The translations under genes were made by a program, and so were the position numbers. A DNA stretch of 64,000 bases. It comes from Bacillota bacterium (GTDB taxonomy: Bacteria > Bacillota > Clostridia > Acetivibrionales > JANLFN01). This document shows, in pieces, positions 51,492-59,697 of this stretch; position 1 is the stretch's first letter, and each line of letters opens with the position of its first letter. The notes beneath the pieces were generated by a model that was not told the origin of the DNA, did no database searches, and saw nothing but the letters and a program-made list of their open reading frames with translations. Location of the stretch: the NCBI GenBank assembly GCA_023397675.1, contig JAEWTV010000017.1, forward strand, positions 73,240-137,239. Reading direction: 5' to 3'.

Positions 51492-52673
51492 TTATGACTG
51501 GATGGTTCGATGTTGAAATACACCATCTGATTTTACTTTAGCATCCAAGTACCTTGACATTCCATTCAGCTTATCTTCAGTAATATTTAAAACTCTATTT
51601 GTATCAAATAGACGTGTAAAGAAATCAAATTCCCATGTGGAAGGTTCCTTGTTTTCAATTCCGTATTCATCAAGATAAGACAGGTCCTCAGGTCTTAAGC
51701 GAAGCATAACTTCCTGTGGCACTAATTCACCGAACATCATCTCTATATAATGGAAATTATAATATACTACCTTTTCAAGGCTATAACCCTTAACTCTTTC
51801 CACTAATAGCTTCCAGTCAATATTTGTATAGAACTTTTTAATATACATGAACAAGTCAGCGAACTTATATATTTTCAGATCACGCAGGTCTGTAATCCAC
51901 ATCATCAGAGTTGCTTCCTTATATAAGTGGCAGCTGAGCTGGATAATGTTATCAATGTAATCCAGCATATATCCTTTTGTATTATTAATTTCAACCGGAA
52001 TAGCTCTTGATATAAGATCTTTAGAGTCTACCTTGTAAGGACAGTTGCCCTTCCAAAGGATATCGTGGTTGACATCTACCTGAACAAGACTCGCGAATCT
52101 GTTTTGGCTTAGTTTCTGGAATTCCTGAAGTTCATGAGACACCATTTGCTGGAGCATTTTTTCTTTTCTTGAAGCCTCAATAATAACTCCTTTTTCTTCA
52201 TCATAATGCCCCTGAACAAAGCCAATGCTTTCCAATGCCTTAGTTACAGGTACTATATCATCCAGTTGCATGATTAAGTCCAGATCATTGAATATTCTTG
52301 TCTCTATTGCAGGATAAACTGTACTTGCCAAAAGATTTCCTTTTAGGACAGGAACTACAACATTATTATTTTCGAACTGCTCAAGTATTGCCTTCAATTC
52401 CTCCAGATAATAGTTGTTTCTTTCGCTGTATACCTGCCATTGAGAATCAAGAAGCCTTTGGATTTCTTTTTCTAGCTTGTCAACCAAATTATATTTTTTT
52501 ACGTTGTAATAAAAAATATTGAGTGTCCTGTGAGTTATCATCTGAAAAATAACATCAGACCAATCAAGCTTTTGATTTAGAAGACCCTTTAATTTTTCAG
52601 CTTCTGAATCCTCAATTTCTACAGCAGTCATCAAAACAAGCTGTCTTTCTAATGATAATTCTTCTTTTTTCAT
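51492..52673 (-). CDS. nucleotidyltransferase family protein (PF14907, NTP_transf_5-like)
   Basis: 393 residues. The nucleotidyltransferase core is seen as VVPVLKGNLLASTVYP, then RIFNDLDLIM with the paired acidic metal ligands, and a later acidic strand VQVDVNHDI; the C-terminal half is helical with LSCHLYKEA and WITDLRDLKIY. This is the layout of the uncharacterised NTP_transf_5 family, often found in polysaccharide and natural-product clusters. It may attach a nucleotide to the product, a precursor, or a protein. Its ATG overlaps the ligase stop codon (TAATG), so the two are translated together. Confidence 0.72.
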   Translation of the reverse strand: MKKEELSLERQLVLMTAVEIEDSEAEKLKGLLNQKLDWSDVIFQMITHRTLNIFYYNVKKYNLVDKLEKEIQRLLDSQWQVYSERNNYYLEELKAILEQFENNNVVVPVLKGNLLASTVYPAIETRIFNDLDLIMQLDDIVPVTKALESIGFVQGHYDEEKGVIIEASRKEKMLQQMVSHELQEFQKLSQNRFASLVQVDVNHDILWKGNCPYKVDSKDLISRAIPVEINNTKGYMLDYIDNIIQLSCHLYKEATLMMWITDLRDLKIYKFADLFMYIKKFYTNIDWKLLVERVKGYSLEKVVYYNFHYIEMMFGELVPQEVMLRLRPEDLSYLDEYGIENKEPSTWEFDFFTRLFDTNRVLNITEDKLNGMSRYLDAKVKSDGVFQHRTIQS

Positions 52674-54223
52674 TATGTATTCCCCCTGTTTTCCAAATAA
52701 TTATTTTTTTGATAATACAAAGTTTTATATAAGGTATTTAACGTGTGTTTATTGATTTTCCCCATTTCATTTTTTGGAATAACGTCTGCAATATATATCT
52801 CTTTAGGAATTTTTCTATCCTCCAGGTTCATTCTGCACCACTTGAATAAGTCTTGCAGTTTTATGTCCGACTTTTCCTTTACACGAACCAAAGCAACTAT
52901 TTTCTGTCCAAGCTTTTCATCCTTTACTCCTAAAACAGCAGCCTCACATACATTTTTATTTCTTAGCAAAATTTCTTCTATTTCTATTGGATATACATTA
53001 TTTCCGCCTTGAATTATCAGGTCATCGGCTCTACCAACAATATACAGATATCCTTTGTCATTTATATATCCTCTGTCTCTTGTACGTAAGCCTCGTTGGG
53101 TTAATGTTTCTTTTGTTTTTTCAGTATGTTTATAATAACCATCCATCACATAGTCAGTTAAAACATAGATTTCGCCTTCGTCACCTGGTTTAGCTTCATT
53201 CCCATTCTCCAGATATACTTTTACACTACACCCTTTAATGGGTTTCCCAACAGATCCAGGGTATCTGAATATATCTTCAGGTCCGCAAAAAGATACTCTT
53301 ACCGAAGCCTCAGACAAACCGTAAGCATTGTACAAGGATAAACCTGGAAGTTTCTTACGTACTTCATCAATAACACTTTCCGGAGTAATCATTGCCCCAA
53401 GAATAATTCTTCTCATTGAACTCAGGTTATAGTTCTTTAATTTTGAATATTCCAATATTTGAACCAGCATAGTTCTTACCATATAGGTTGTTGTAGCCTT
53501 ATATTCTTCAACTGCTTTAAGAAAAACGGCAGGATGATATAAATCATTTAAAATTATGATTTCACCCCCGCGGCTAATGCACATTAGCATATCGCTTGCT
53601 ATGGGACCAGCCTGCGTAAAAGGTCTGGCCATCAGGAACTTGTCCTCATAACTGAAATTAAGAAAATCAGCTACAGCAACAGCATTACCTGCTACAGCTC
53701 CATTCGATAAAACAACACCTTTGGGGCTTGATGTAGAACCGCCAGTAAAGCAAATTCCAAAAGTATCTTCAGAAATGCCATCTAGAAGCTTTGGATTGCA
53801 TTGGAATTCATGTATTTCAATTCCTGTTGAGTCATTAAGAACAATTATGGATTTTATGTCTATCTTGTCTTTCACCCTGCAAATTTCCTCATATCCTTTA
53901 TTATCTGTAACAATTAGCTCTATATCTGCATAAATTATTCTTTCATATAAGGACTCACCCTTTAATTGGTACGATAAAGGAATGACTACTTTCTTCATCT
54001 TATTCAGACCAAGAAGACATTTTATGAAGTCAGCGGAGTTGGGCAGAAATATACCTGCCATAGTAAAATCAAGCCTGTTAATGCTATTCACAAATTCTAA
54101 TGTTTTTTTATGCATTTGATTATAAGAAATTTTCTTATCACCATATACGACCATATTTCTTTCAGAATACTTTTCACAACTGGATTCAAATAAACTCCAG
54201 GGAGTAATATTATTTTTATTCAT
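52673..54223 (-). CDS. acyl-AMP ligase (ANL superfamily)
   Basis: 516 residues. Core motifs in order: P-loop FTGGSTSSPKGVVLSNG, YGLSEASVRVSF, DRGYINDKGYLYIVGRADD, NNVYPIEIEEIL, and the catalytic Lys in KNEMGKINKHTL. It adenylates a carboxylic acid and should pass it to CoA or, given two discrete carrier proteins in the cluster, to one of them (carrier protein 2 is two genes upstream). No condensation or thioesterase domain is attached. The acid may be an aryl or fatty acid; substrate is not predictable by eye. Confidence 0.88.
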   Translation of the reverse strand: MNKNNITPWSLFESSCEKYSERNMVVYGDKKISYNQMHKKTLEFVNSINRLDFTMAGIFLPNSADFIKCLLGLNKMKKVVIPLSYQLKGESLYERIIYADIELIVTDNKGYEEICRVKDKIDIKSIIVLNDSTGIEIHEFQCNPKLLDGISEDTFGICFTGGSTSSPKGVVLSNGAVAGNAVAVADFLNFSYEDKFLMARPFTQAGPIASDMLMCISRGGEIIILNDLYHPAVFLKAVEEYKATTTYMVRTMLVQILEYSKLKNYNLSSMRRIILGAMITPESVIDEVRKKLPGLSLYNAYGLSEASVRVSFCGPEDIFRYPGSVGKPIKGCSVKVYLENGNEAKPGDEGEIYVLTDYVMDGYYKHTEKTKETLTQRGLRTRDRGYINDKGYLYIVGRADDLIIQGGNNVYPIEIEEILLRNKNVCEAAVLGVKDEKLGQKIVALVRVKEKSDIKLQDLFKWCRMNLEDRKIPKEIYIADVIPKNEMGKINKHTLNTLYKTLYYQKNNYLENRGNT

Positions 54224-54268
54224 TTAAACCATCTCACTTATTAACTTATATTAATCAACCTGCTAGTA

Positions 54269-55396
54269 TTAAGTATTATTCGATAAAAATGTTTCCAGCT
54301 TTTCTACTGCTCTCGACTCTGCTTTTTTTATCAGTGCAATTTGCTCACACATATTATCAACCAATGCTAAAGACTTAGTTATGGCAAGCTTCAATGAAAT
54401 GTTGGCTGAAATATCCCAGTACTTGGATGAACAATTTAAGTCTTGAGAAATTTCATCTAAAAGGCTTTGTGGAATTAGTCCGGTTATCTCCTTTAAGAAA
54501 GCATTAAACCGCATTCTGCTCCTTGCAATAGTTTTAAAGGATTCGTTATAATATGTCCTGAACAAAAATTGACTGCGTTGATCAATTCCTTCAATTTTCT
54601 TGTTGAGCAAATCTTTTATCAGGCAATCCAGCATTTCAAGTCCGCATTTGTTGTCTAAAACCTTTTTCCTGCCGCCTAATCTATTACAGCTTTCTTTTAA
54701 TATATTGATGGTCTTAACTTCATTTACATTAAAGTCCTTATCAATTAATGATTTAGCCCAAATGTTTTGAAGCGGTCTTTTATATTCGCCAAGTATTGCG
54801 TTTCTTTGAGGGTTATCCGAGCTTCTGGCAAGGCTTATTTGCTTAAAGCTCAGTCTTCCATCAAAATCACTGCTTGAAAGTTTATATTTGTCGAATAGTT
54901 CAAAGCACTGTTCATCTTCGTCATACCCTGTAATAACTATGTAATGCAGCCCATGTTCCTTTTGAAAAGCTCTGTGATAAGGCATAAAGAACAGATCAAC
55001 TGCTGCAATTGCAGGAATATCATTGTCTATCAGGCCCTTTATGTGTAGAAAAGCCTCGTGCTCACCCTTTTCCATATACATATTGACCCTTATACGGTCT
55101 GAAAAGCTCTTACTTTCTTTATCGCTGTTGTAGTATTCAGGTACTGGAAGGTAAACAAATTCCAGAGATGTATTTAACTCTTCTTCTGAGAATTCTACCG
55201 TTGTGTTAGGCTTGAAAAGATAGTTGACTCCTATATATCCAGTGTTTTCGTCATACATCAGGGACAAATAATCTGCGAGTATGATTTCCGGTTTTTGGCC
55301 TAAAAACTTTAGTTGAGCCGCAAGTGCATTTTGAAAGCAGTCGCATACGTATGTTTCAAAATATCGTGGTACACCGGGAATAGATTTTTTAGACAT
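54269..55396 (-). CDS. BtrH N-terminal-domain protein (papain-fold acyltransferase)
   Basis: 375 residues, no signal or membrane helix. The N-terminus has CDCFQNALAAQLKFLG (Cys20), and HYIVITGYDEDEQCFELFDK gives His151 and Asp159, the triad layout of BtrH_N (PF14399) proteins. BtrH, the type member, transfers 4-amino-2-hydroxybutyryl units from the carrier protein to an aminoglycoside amine. The C-terminal 160 residues are helical. Gene order, with a carrier protein 24 bases upstream and an acyl-AMP ligase downstream, supports an acyl-ACP:amine transferase. A second, more diverged copy ends the operon. AGGAGG is upstream. Confidence 0.78.
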   Translation of the reverse strand: MSKKSIPGVPRYFETYVCDCFQNALAAQLKFLGQKPEIILADYLSLMYDENTGYIGVNYLFKPNTTVEFSEEELNTSLEFVYLPVPEYYNSDKESKSFSDRIRVNMYMEKGEHEAFLHIKGLIDNDIPAIAAVDLFFMPYHRAFQKEHGLHYIVITGYDEDEQCFELFDKYKLSSSDFDGRLSFKQISLARSSDNPQRNAILGEYKRPLQNIWAKSLIDKDFNVNEVKTINILKESCNRLGGRKKVLDNKCGLEMLDCLIKDLLNKKIEGIDQRSQFLFRTYYNESFKTIARSRMRFNAFLKEITGLIPQSLLDEISQDLNCSSKYWDISANISLKLAITKSLALVDNMCEQIALIKKAESRAVEKLETFLSNNT

Positions 55397-55420
55397 TGTG
55401 GCCTCCTATTATTTTCAATC

Positions 55421-55672
55421 CTATGAAGCTAATCTCTCATATACATAATCACTTATTGATTTTGCAGTTGAGAAGTATTCATATGAAAGCATGCTGCTGT
55501 CAAAAGTAACTCCAAATACTTCTTCAATTTCGATCAGCATTTCAACAAGAATTATTGAGTCAATTCCGTAATTATCTCTTAAGTCATTGTCCGGAATAAT
55601 ATTATCCTTATTGAATTGACTCCTTTCACTGATAATTTCTAAAACTTTCTTTTCTAGTGTGCTTTTTTCCAT
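55421..55672 (-). CDS. acyl/peptidyl carrier protein 2
   Basis: Eighty-three residues with the classic carrier-protein motif: Ser39 in YGIDSIILVEMLIEIEE is the phosphopantetheine site. The acidic second helix (EMLIEIEEVFG) is the usual partner-binding face. AAGGAGG precedes the start. It differs from carrier protein 1 enough (DSI versus NSI) to suggest separate partners, here most likely the acyl-AMP ligase and the BtrH-like protein immediately downstream. Confidence 0.92.
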   Translation of the reverse strand: MEKSTLEKKVLEIISERSQFNKDNIIPDNDLRDNYGIDSIILVEMLIEIEEVFGVTFDSSMLSYEYFSTAKSISDYVYERLAS

Positions 55673-55744
55673 GTTTTTTCCTCCTTATAATTTCTAAGAT
55701 TTATTTCTGAAACCGTCTATTCTGAATTTTGTTGGACAGTTTTT

Positions 55745-56440
55745 TTAAGCTACTCTTTCTTTTTCTATAAAACTTCGTAAAGTTATATAAGTCGCAATGC
55801 TTTCATTAAAATCAGTGTTATTATCTTTTATTACAAAAACTTTTGTATCTTCGAACAGCTTCTGATTTTTAAGCAATCTTACGTAATCATTTCTTAGTTT
55901 TTTAAGATAGTATAAATCCTTGTTTTTCAATAACCTATTCTGCTTTATTAATTTATTTGTGTGGAATAAAGCTTTGTCTCGGTATTGCATTCTTTCGTAA
56001 CAAATCCCAGGGGCAGTATCAAACAAGATAAGAATGTTTGGCTTTCTGACCAGGTGGCTTATGAATTTTCCTAGAATACCGACTGACCCATTTACCTTAT
56101 CCCTTGTAAGTCCGGTATAGAAGTAACGGTCTACTATAACTATTTCATCTTTTTTTAACAAAGGCCTGATTTTTTTAAAGTAATCTATTGTAAAACTCAG
56201 CCACTGAAGGATACTGTATAGTAATGGAAACAAAACATTCTTAGAGTGCATCCAATTGACAAGTCTGCGAATGGTTTTATTCGAATTCCATTCTATGACT
56301 TTAGGCATATATCCTATACTGTTTAAGTATTTAGACAAGTTCTTTATTCCTTCACTTTTGCCGCAACCGCTGATTCCTTCAAAAGCGATAAGAGTACCTT
56401 TTTTACTGCTGTTCAAACATGTGGTTTTACTTTTTTTCAT
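55745..56440 (-). CDS. thymidylate-kinase-like P-loop protein
   Basis: About 231 residues. Walker A FEGISGCGKSEGIKNL, then the DR[YFH]-type motif VIVDRYFYTGLTRD and a strand ILFDTAPGICYERMQYR, which is the order in thymidylate kinase. The mid-region lacks the canonical TMK LID arginines as far as I can judge, so the substrate is probably not dTMP. In a natural-product cluster this can be a small-molecule kinase acting on product or precursor. Start at ATG 56440 is uncertain: a TTG six codons earlier is possible and the ribosome site is weak in both cases. Confidence 0.7.
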   Translation of the reverse strand: MKKSKTTCLNSSKKGTLIAFEGISGCGKSEGIKNLSKYLNSIGYMPKVIEWNSNKTIRRLVNWMHSKNVLFPLLYSILQWLSFTIDYFKKIRPLLKKDEIVIVDRYFYTGLTRDKVNGSVGILGKFISHLVRKPNILILFDTAPGICYERMQYRDKALFHTNKLIKQNRLLKNKDLYYLKKLRNDYVRLLKNQKLFEDTKVFVIKDNNTDFNESIATYITLRSFIEKERVA

Positions 56441-56466
56441 ATTCCCACACTCTTCCAAAGTATTAT

Positions 56467-58038
56467 TTACTTATACCTTTCATTAATAATCTTTATTCTC
56501 CCCTCTAATTTGGGGTTTACATTTCCCTTTTCCTTTATATATTTTGCAAGTACGTCTTTTAACAACTCGCCCTTGTACAGCAATTTCCCGTCTTTGAATT
56601 CATCATAATTATCTCCACCGTTATATTCGAAGTCATTTGTTGCTACTTTGTAGTATTTATCCTTATCCAGTGGAACACCATTTACATCTGCACTAACAAC
56701 TCTTTTGCCTGCAGGTTTGGAACCGTCATATACAACCTTTATACCTGATACCTGCCAGAAACCTCCGTTCAGTCCGGTGTTTGGATATAGGTACATACCT
56801 CTTTCCAAGGCGCTATATACCTTATCTCCTTTTATCTCAACAACTACAAGGGAATTTACAAAAGGAAGTGCTTTCCCGACTTTATATAAGTCTATAGCTC
56901 CCTTCGGAATACTTTCTCGTATTCCCCCTCCATTCATAAGTGCAAAATCAGCTTTCCCTGTTTCTTTCATTGCATCAGCCAGAAGATTACCCAGCGTGGT
57001 TTCCTGAGACCTGACATGAGATCTTAGTCCATCCAGTACAATATCTGAACTGCCTACTTTTTCTTTAGTAGCTTCCATTGCAATTGCCTGGTATTTATCT
57101 GCTACTTTCTTCATTCCTGAATCAACTTTTGATGCATCTTTTGTTCTATGTAAAGACCATACTATTTTTGACACCTTGCCGTTTCTGAAGTATATATCTG
57201 CCAATCCAACATCTGTGCTGTATCCGCCCGCTTCAACGAAATATGTATTCTTATATTTTTTAGCTTCCTCATATAGAAAATGGTGGTGTCCACTCAAAAT
57301 CAAATCTATTCCATCAACTTTATCTACAACTGTTTTATCAATATCATCACCAAGGTGTGAAATCAAAATCACCGCATCCGCTTGCTTTCTAAGTAATGGG
57401 ACTATTTCTGATGCCGTCTTTATAGGATCTTTTATTGTGACCCCATTTGTATCACGGGAATTTGTATAACTCAGAGCATCCGGAACAGTAAGACCAAATA
57501 GAGCTATTTTCTTACCCCCTACATTTACAATTTTGTATTCCTGGAATAAAGGCTTCCCATCCTTGTATACATTTGCTGAAAGCATTGGAAATTTAAGTTC
57601 AGATTTTATTTCTAAAAGTCTATCAAGGCCATAATCGAAATCGTGGTTACCAACTGTCATAGCATCGTAGCCGGCAAGATTAGCAACATCCACAACACCC
57701 TGAGCTTTACTAACATTAGCTTCATTTGTTCCGTGGAACATATCTCCGCTATCCAGTAAAAGTGAATCTTTATTATCTGCTTTTATATCATCAAAGATAT
57801 GTTTCATTAGAGGCATTCCCATCATAGTATTTACCTCATCAAGACTATAGTAACCGCCTGATTCATCATCAAATACAATATGTCCATGAATATCTGCTGT
57901 GTTAATAACACTTACTTTTTTATCGTAATATCCCAGTGAAAGCAGCAAACCGTTGAAATTAACAAATTTTACAATCAAGAATACAGCTGTAGCCAGTAAT
58001 AATACACCTATAACAATAAGGTTGGTATATTTTTTCAT
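56467..58038 (-). CDS. 5'-nucleotidase/UshA-family enzyme, membrane-anchored and extracytoplasmic
   Basis: About 523 residues. An N-terminal hydrophobic helix (LIVIGVLLLATAVFLIVKF) without an obvious cleavage site should anchor it outside the membrane. The metallophosphatase domain has NTADIHGHI, DSGDMFHGT, VGNHDFDYG, LISHLGDD and LSGHHH; the C-terminal 5'-nucleotidase domain has GNLLADAMKETGKADFALMNGGGIR and NDFEYNGGDNYDEF. UshA-type enzymes remove phosphate from nucleotides and split nucleotide sugars. In this cluster it stands next to a kinase-like and near a nucleotidyltransferase gene and just after the exporter, so it may unmask an exported product. AAAGGAG before the ATG. Confidence 0.88.
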   Translation of the reverse strand: MKKYTNLIVIGVLLLATAVFLIVKFVNFNGLLLSLGYYDKKVSVINTADIHGHIVFDDESGGYYSLDEVNTMMGMPLMKHIFDDIKADNKDSLLLDSGDMFHGTNEANVSKAQGVVDVANLAGYDAMTVGNHDFDYGLDRLLEIKSELKFPMLSANVYKDGKPLFQEYKIVNVGGKKIALFGLTVPDALSYTNSRDTNGVTIKDPIKTASEIVPLLRKQADAVILISHLGDDIDKTVVDKVDGIDLILSGHHHFLYEEAKKYKNTYFVEAGGYSTDVGLADIYFRNGKVSKIVWSLHRTKDASKVDSGMKKVADKYQAIAMEATKEKVGSSDIVLDGLRSHVRSQETTLGNLLADAMKETGKADFALMNGGGIRESIPKGAIDLYKVGKALPFVNSLVVVEIKGDKVYSALERGMYLYPNTGLNGGFWQVSGIKVVYDGSKPAGKRVVSADVNGVPLDKDKYYKVATNDFEYNGGDNYDEFKDGKLLYKGELLKDVLAKYIKEKGNVNPKLEGRIKIINERYK

Positions 58039-58063
58039 ATGATTCTCCTTTAAAACCAACTAA

Positions 58064-58900
58064 TTAATACATTGAATTTCCTGAACTTGAATAGTTCTTT
58101 AAACCAAACCTCCAAAGGAAATATACAAGAATGAACATTACAATCCCAACTACCGGTGTCAGATACAAATACCCATGCCAGAAAATTGATAAATCCGGTT
58201 TTCTTAAGAAATACTGAGATGGAAAATAACTAACAAAGGCAAAAGGTACAATAAATATAAGCATTTTTTGAATTAAACCGGGATAAAAACTTATAGGATA
58301 TCCGGCAAATCTTCTTGAATTAAAGAATATCAAGTTTCTAAGATTTGTTGTCCTGATAGCCCAAAAACTGAAGCATGATGAAATCATAAACAACGATGTC
58401 TGAATTATTGCTCCACCGATCAACGCCAGAATATAATAGATAATATTTTGAAAATTCCATTCAATACCGACAGAGTTATATGTACTTAGAAAAAGAATAA
58501 TACCGACTGCACCATGTCCGATTGTTGCACAATAATCAACCCTTGCTGATATAACTTGATACAAAAGTCCCAACGGTCTTATCAGATACCTGTCCAATTC
58601 TCCGGTATAAACCATGTTGTCAAAATCCCTTATTCCTGTAAACAAAAATACGAAAATACTGTAAGACAGGAACAAAAAGCTATATAGGAAAAACATCTCG
58701 TTTATTTGCCAACCCTGTATGGTAACAACTCTGGTCATTATCAGATACATAACAACTATGCTTACCATTTCCCTTATGAATACTGCAAAAGTGGTAAAAA
58801 ATCTATCAAATTTGTATTCAAGCATACATTTGAGATTTAATTTTGAATACTTTAGTGACAGTCTAAATAGATCACGTTTTGTCAGCTTCCCTCGCTCCAT
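58064..58900 (-). CDS. ABC-2-type exporter permease (PF06182-like), subunit 2
   Basis: About 278 residues with six membrane helices and a long amphipathic N-terminus (KLTKRDLFRLSLKYSKLNLK). GELDRYLIRPLGLLYQV is the conserved coupling segment of this ABC-2/DUF990 group. The start was put at the third possible Met (MERGKLTK), which has nine-base spacing from AGGAGG; earlier candidates are too close. It forms a heteromeric exporter with the next permease and the ATPase. Confidence 0.83.
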   Translation of the reverse strand: MERGKLTKRDLFRLSLKYSKLNLKCMLEYKFDRFFTTFAVFIREMVSIVVMYLIMTRVVTIQGWQINEMFFLYSFLFLSYSIFVFLFTGIRDFDNMVYTGELDRYLIRPLGLLYQVISARVDYCATIGHGAVGIILFLSTYNSVGIEWNFQNIIYYILALIGGAIIQTSLFMISSCFSFWAIRTTNLRNLIFFNSRRFAGYPISFYPGLIQKMLIFIVPFAFVSYFPSQYFLRKPDLSIFWHGYLYLTPVVGIVMFILVYFLWRFGLKNYSSSGNSMY

Positions 58901-58905
58901 CTTCA

Positions 58906-59697
58906 TCAACCTCCTTGCAAAACCAGCTTACGTTTAGCTGCTTTCCACAGAATATGTCCTATTGCTGCAAGCAATAAAATCCAAGCGACCTGTTTGATAA
59001 TTGCAGTAATTATTTCGCCCGATGGGACCTGTCCAAGATAAATGGATATCGGAGTAAAAAATATTGATTCGAATGGCGTCAGTTTTACAAAATCGAACAA
59101 TCCTTGAGGTAAAAACCACAGAGGTATCAATGCTCCCGACAGAACCATAACAAAAGCATCTTTTATAGTTACCAGGCTAAAAGTATAGTAAAACCAAAAC
59201 GAACTTACCCAAACAATGAAATTTAAACAGTAAAGCACAAGATATCCCAAAACTGTACTGGCAATAAAAATCAATCCCATAGCTAATGAAAATGGCGGCA
59301 ACAGATTAAATATAATTACTAGAACGATTAGAGTTGGTGTTAACTGCATTATTAACTTGAAAAATGTAGATCCGATATTGTACGAAAGAACATAACCTCT
59401 AAAACTCAATGGTTTTAGAAGGTCTGATGATATCATCCCACTGGTTACCTTTCCTTCTATAAAGTAATCCTCCATTGCAAATATGCACTGCATGAGAAAC
59501 GCAAGAGCTATGTAGGTAGTTACAACCTTTAATTGAACACCATTCAGGGTATCGTCTGATTCATAAATAGCTCTCCATATTGCAATATTTACAAATATCA
59601 TGACTAAAGTATTAATAACTCCTGCAAAATAATCAACACGGTATGCTATATTGTTCTGAAAGGCTTTCTTTGCTATCTCCACATATGTTCTTATCAA
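58906..59697 (-). CDS. ABC-2-type exporter permease, subunit 1
   Basis: 263 residues, six membrane helices. GKVTSGMISSDLLKPLSFRGYVL is shared in position with the coupling segment of the second permease (related paralogues), and IPLWFLPQGLFDFVKLTPFESIFFTP is typical of the family. It starts at TTG with GGGAGG eight bases upstream, and its first 65 bases overlap the ATPase gene in another frame. The pair would build the membrane channel of the exporter. Confidence 0.83.
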   Translation of the reverse strand: MIRTYVEIAKKAFQNNIAYRVDYFAGVINTLVMIFVNIAIWRAIYESDDTLNGVQLKVVTTYIALAFLMQCIFAMEDYFIEGKVTSGMISSDLLKPLSFRGYVLSYNIGSTFFKLIMQLTPTLIVLVIIFNLLPPFSLAMGLIFIASTVLGYLVLYCLNFIVWVSSFWFYYTFSLVTIKDAFVMVLSGALIPLWFLPQGLFDFVKLTPFESIFFTPISIYLGQVPSGEIITAIIKQVAWILLLAAIGHILWKAAKRKLVLQGG

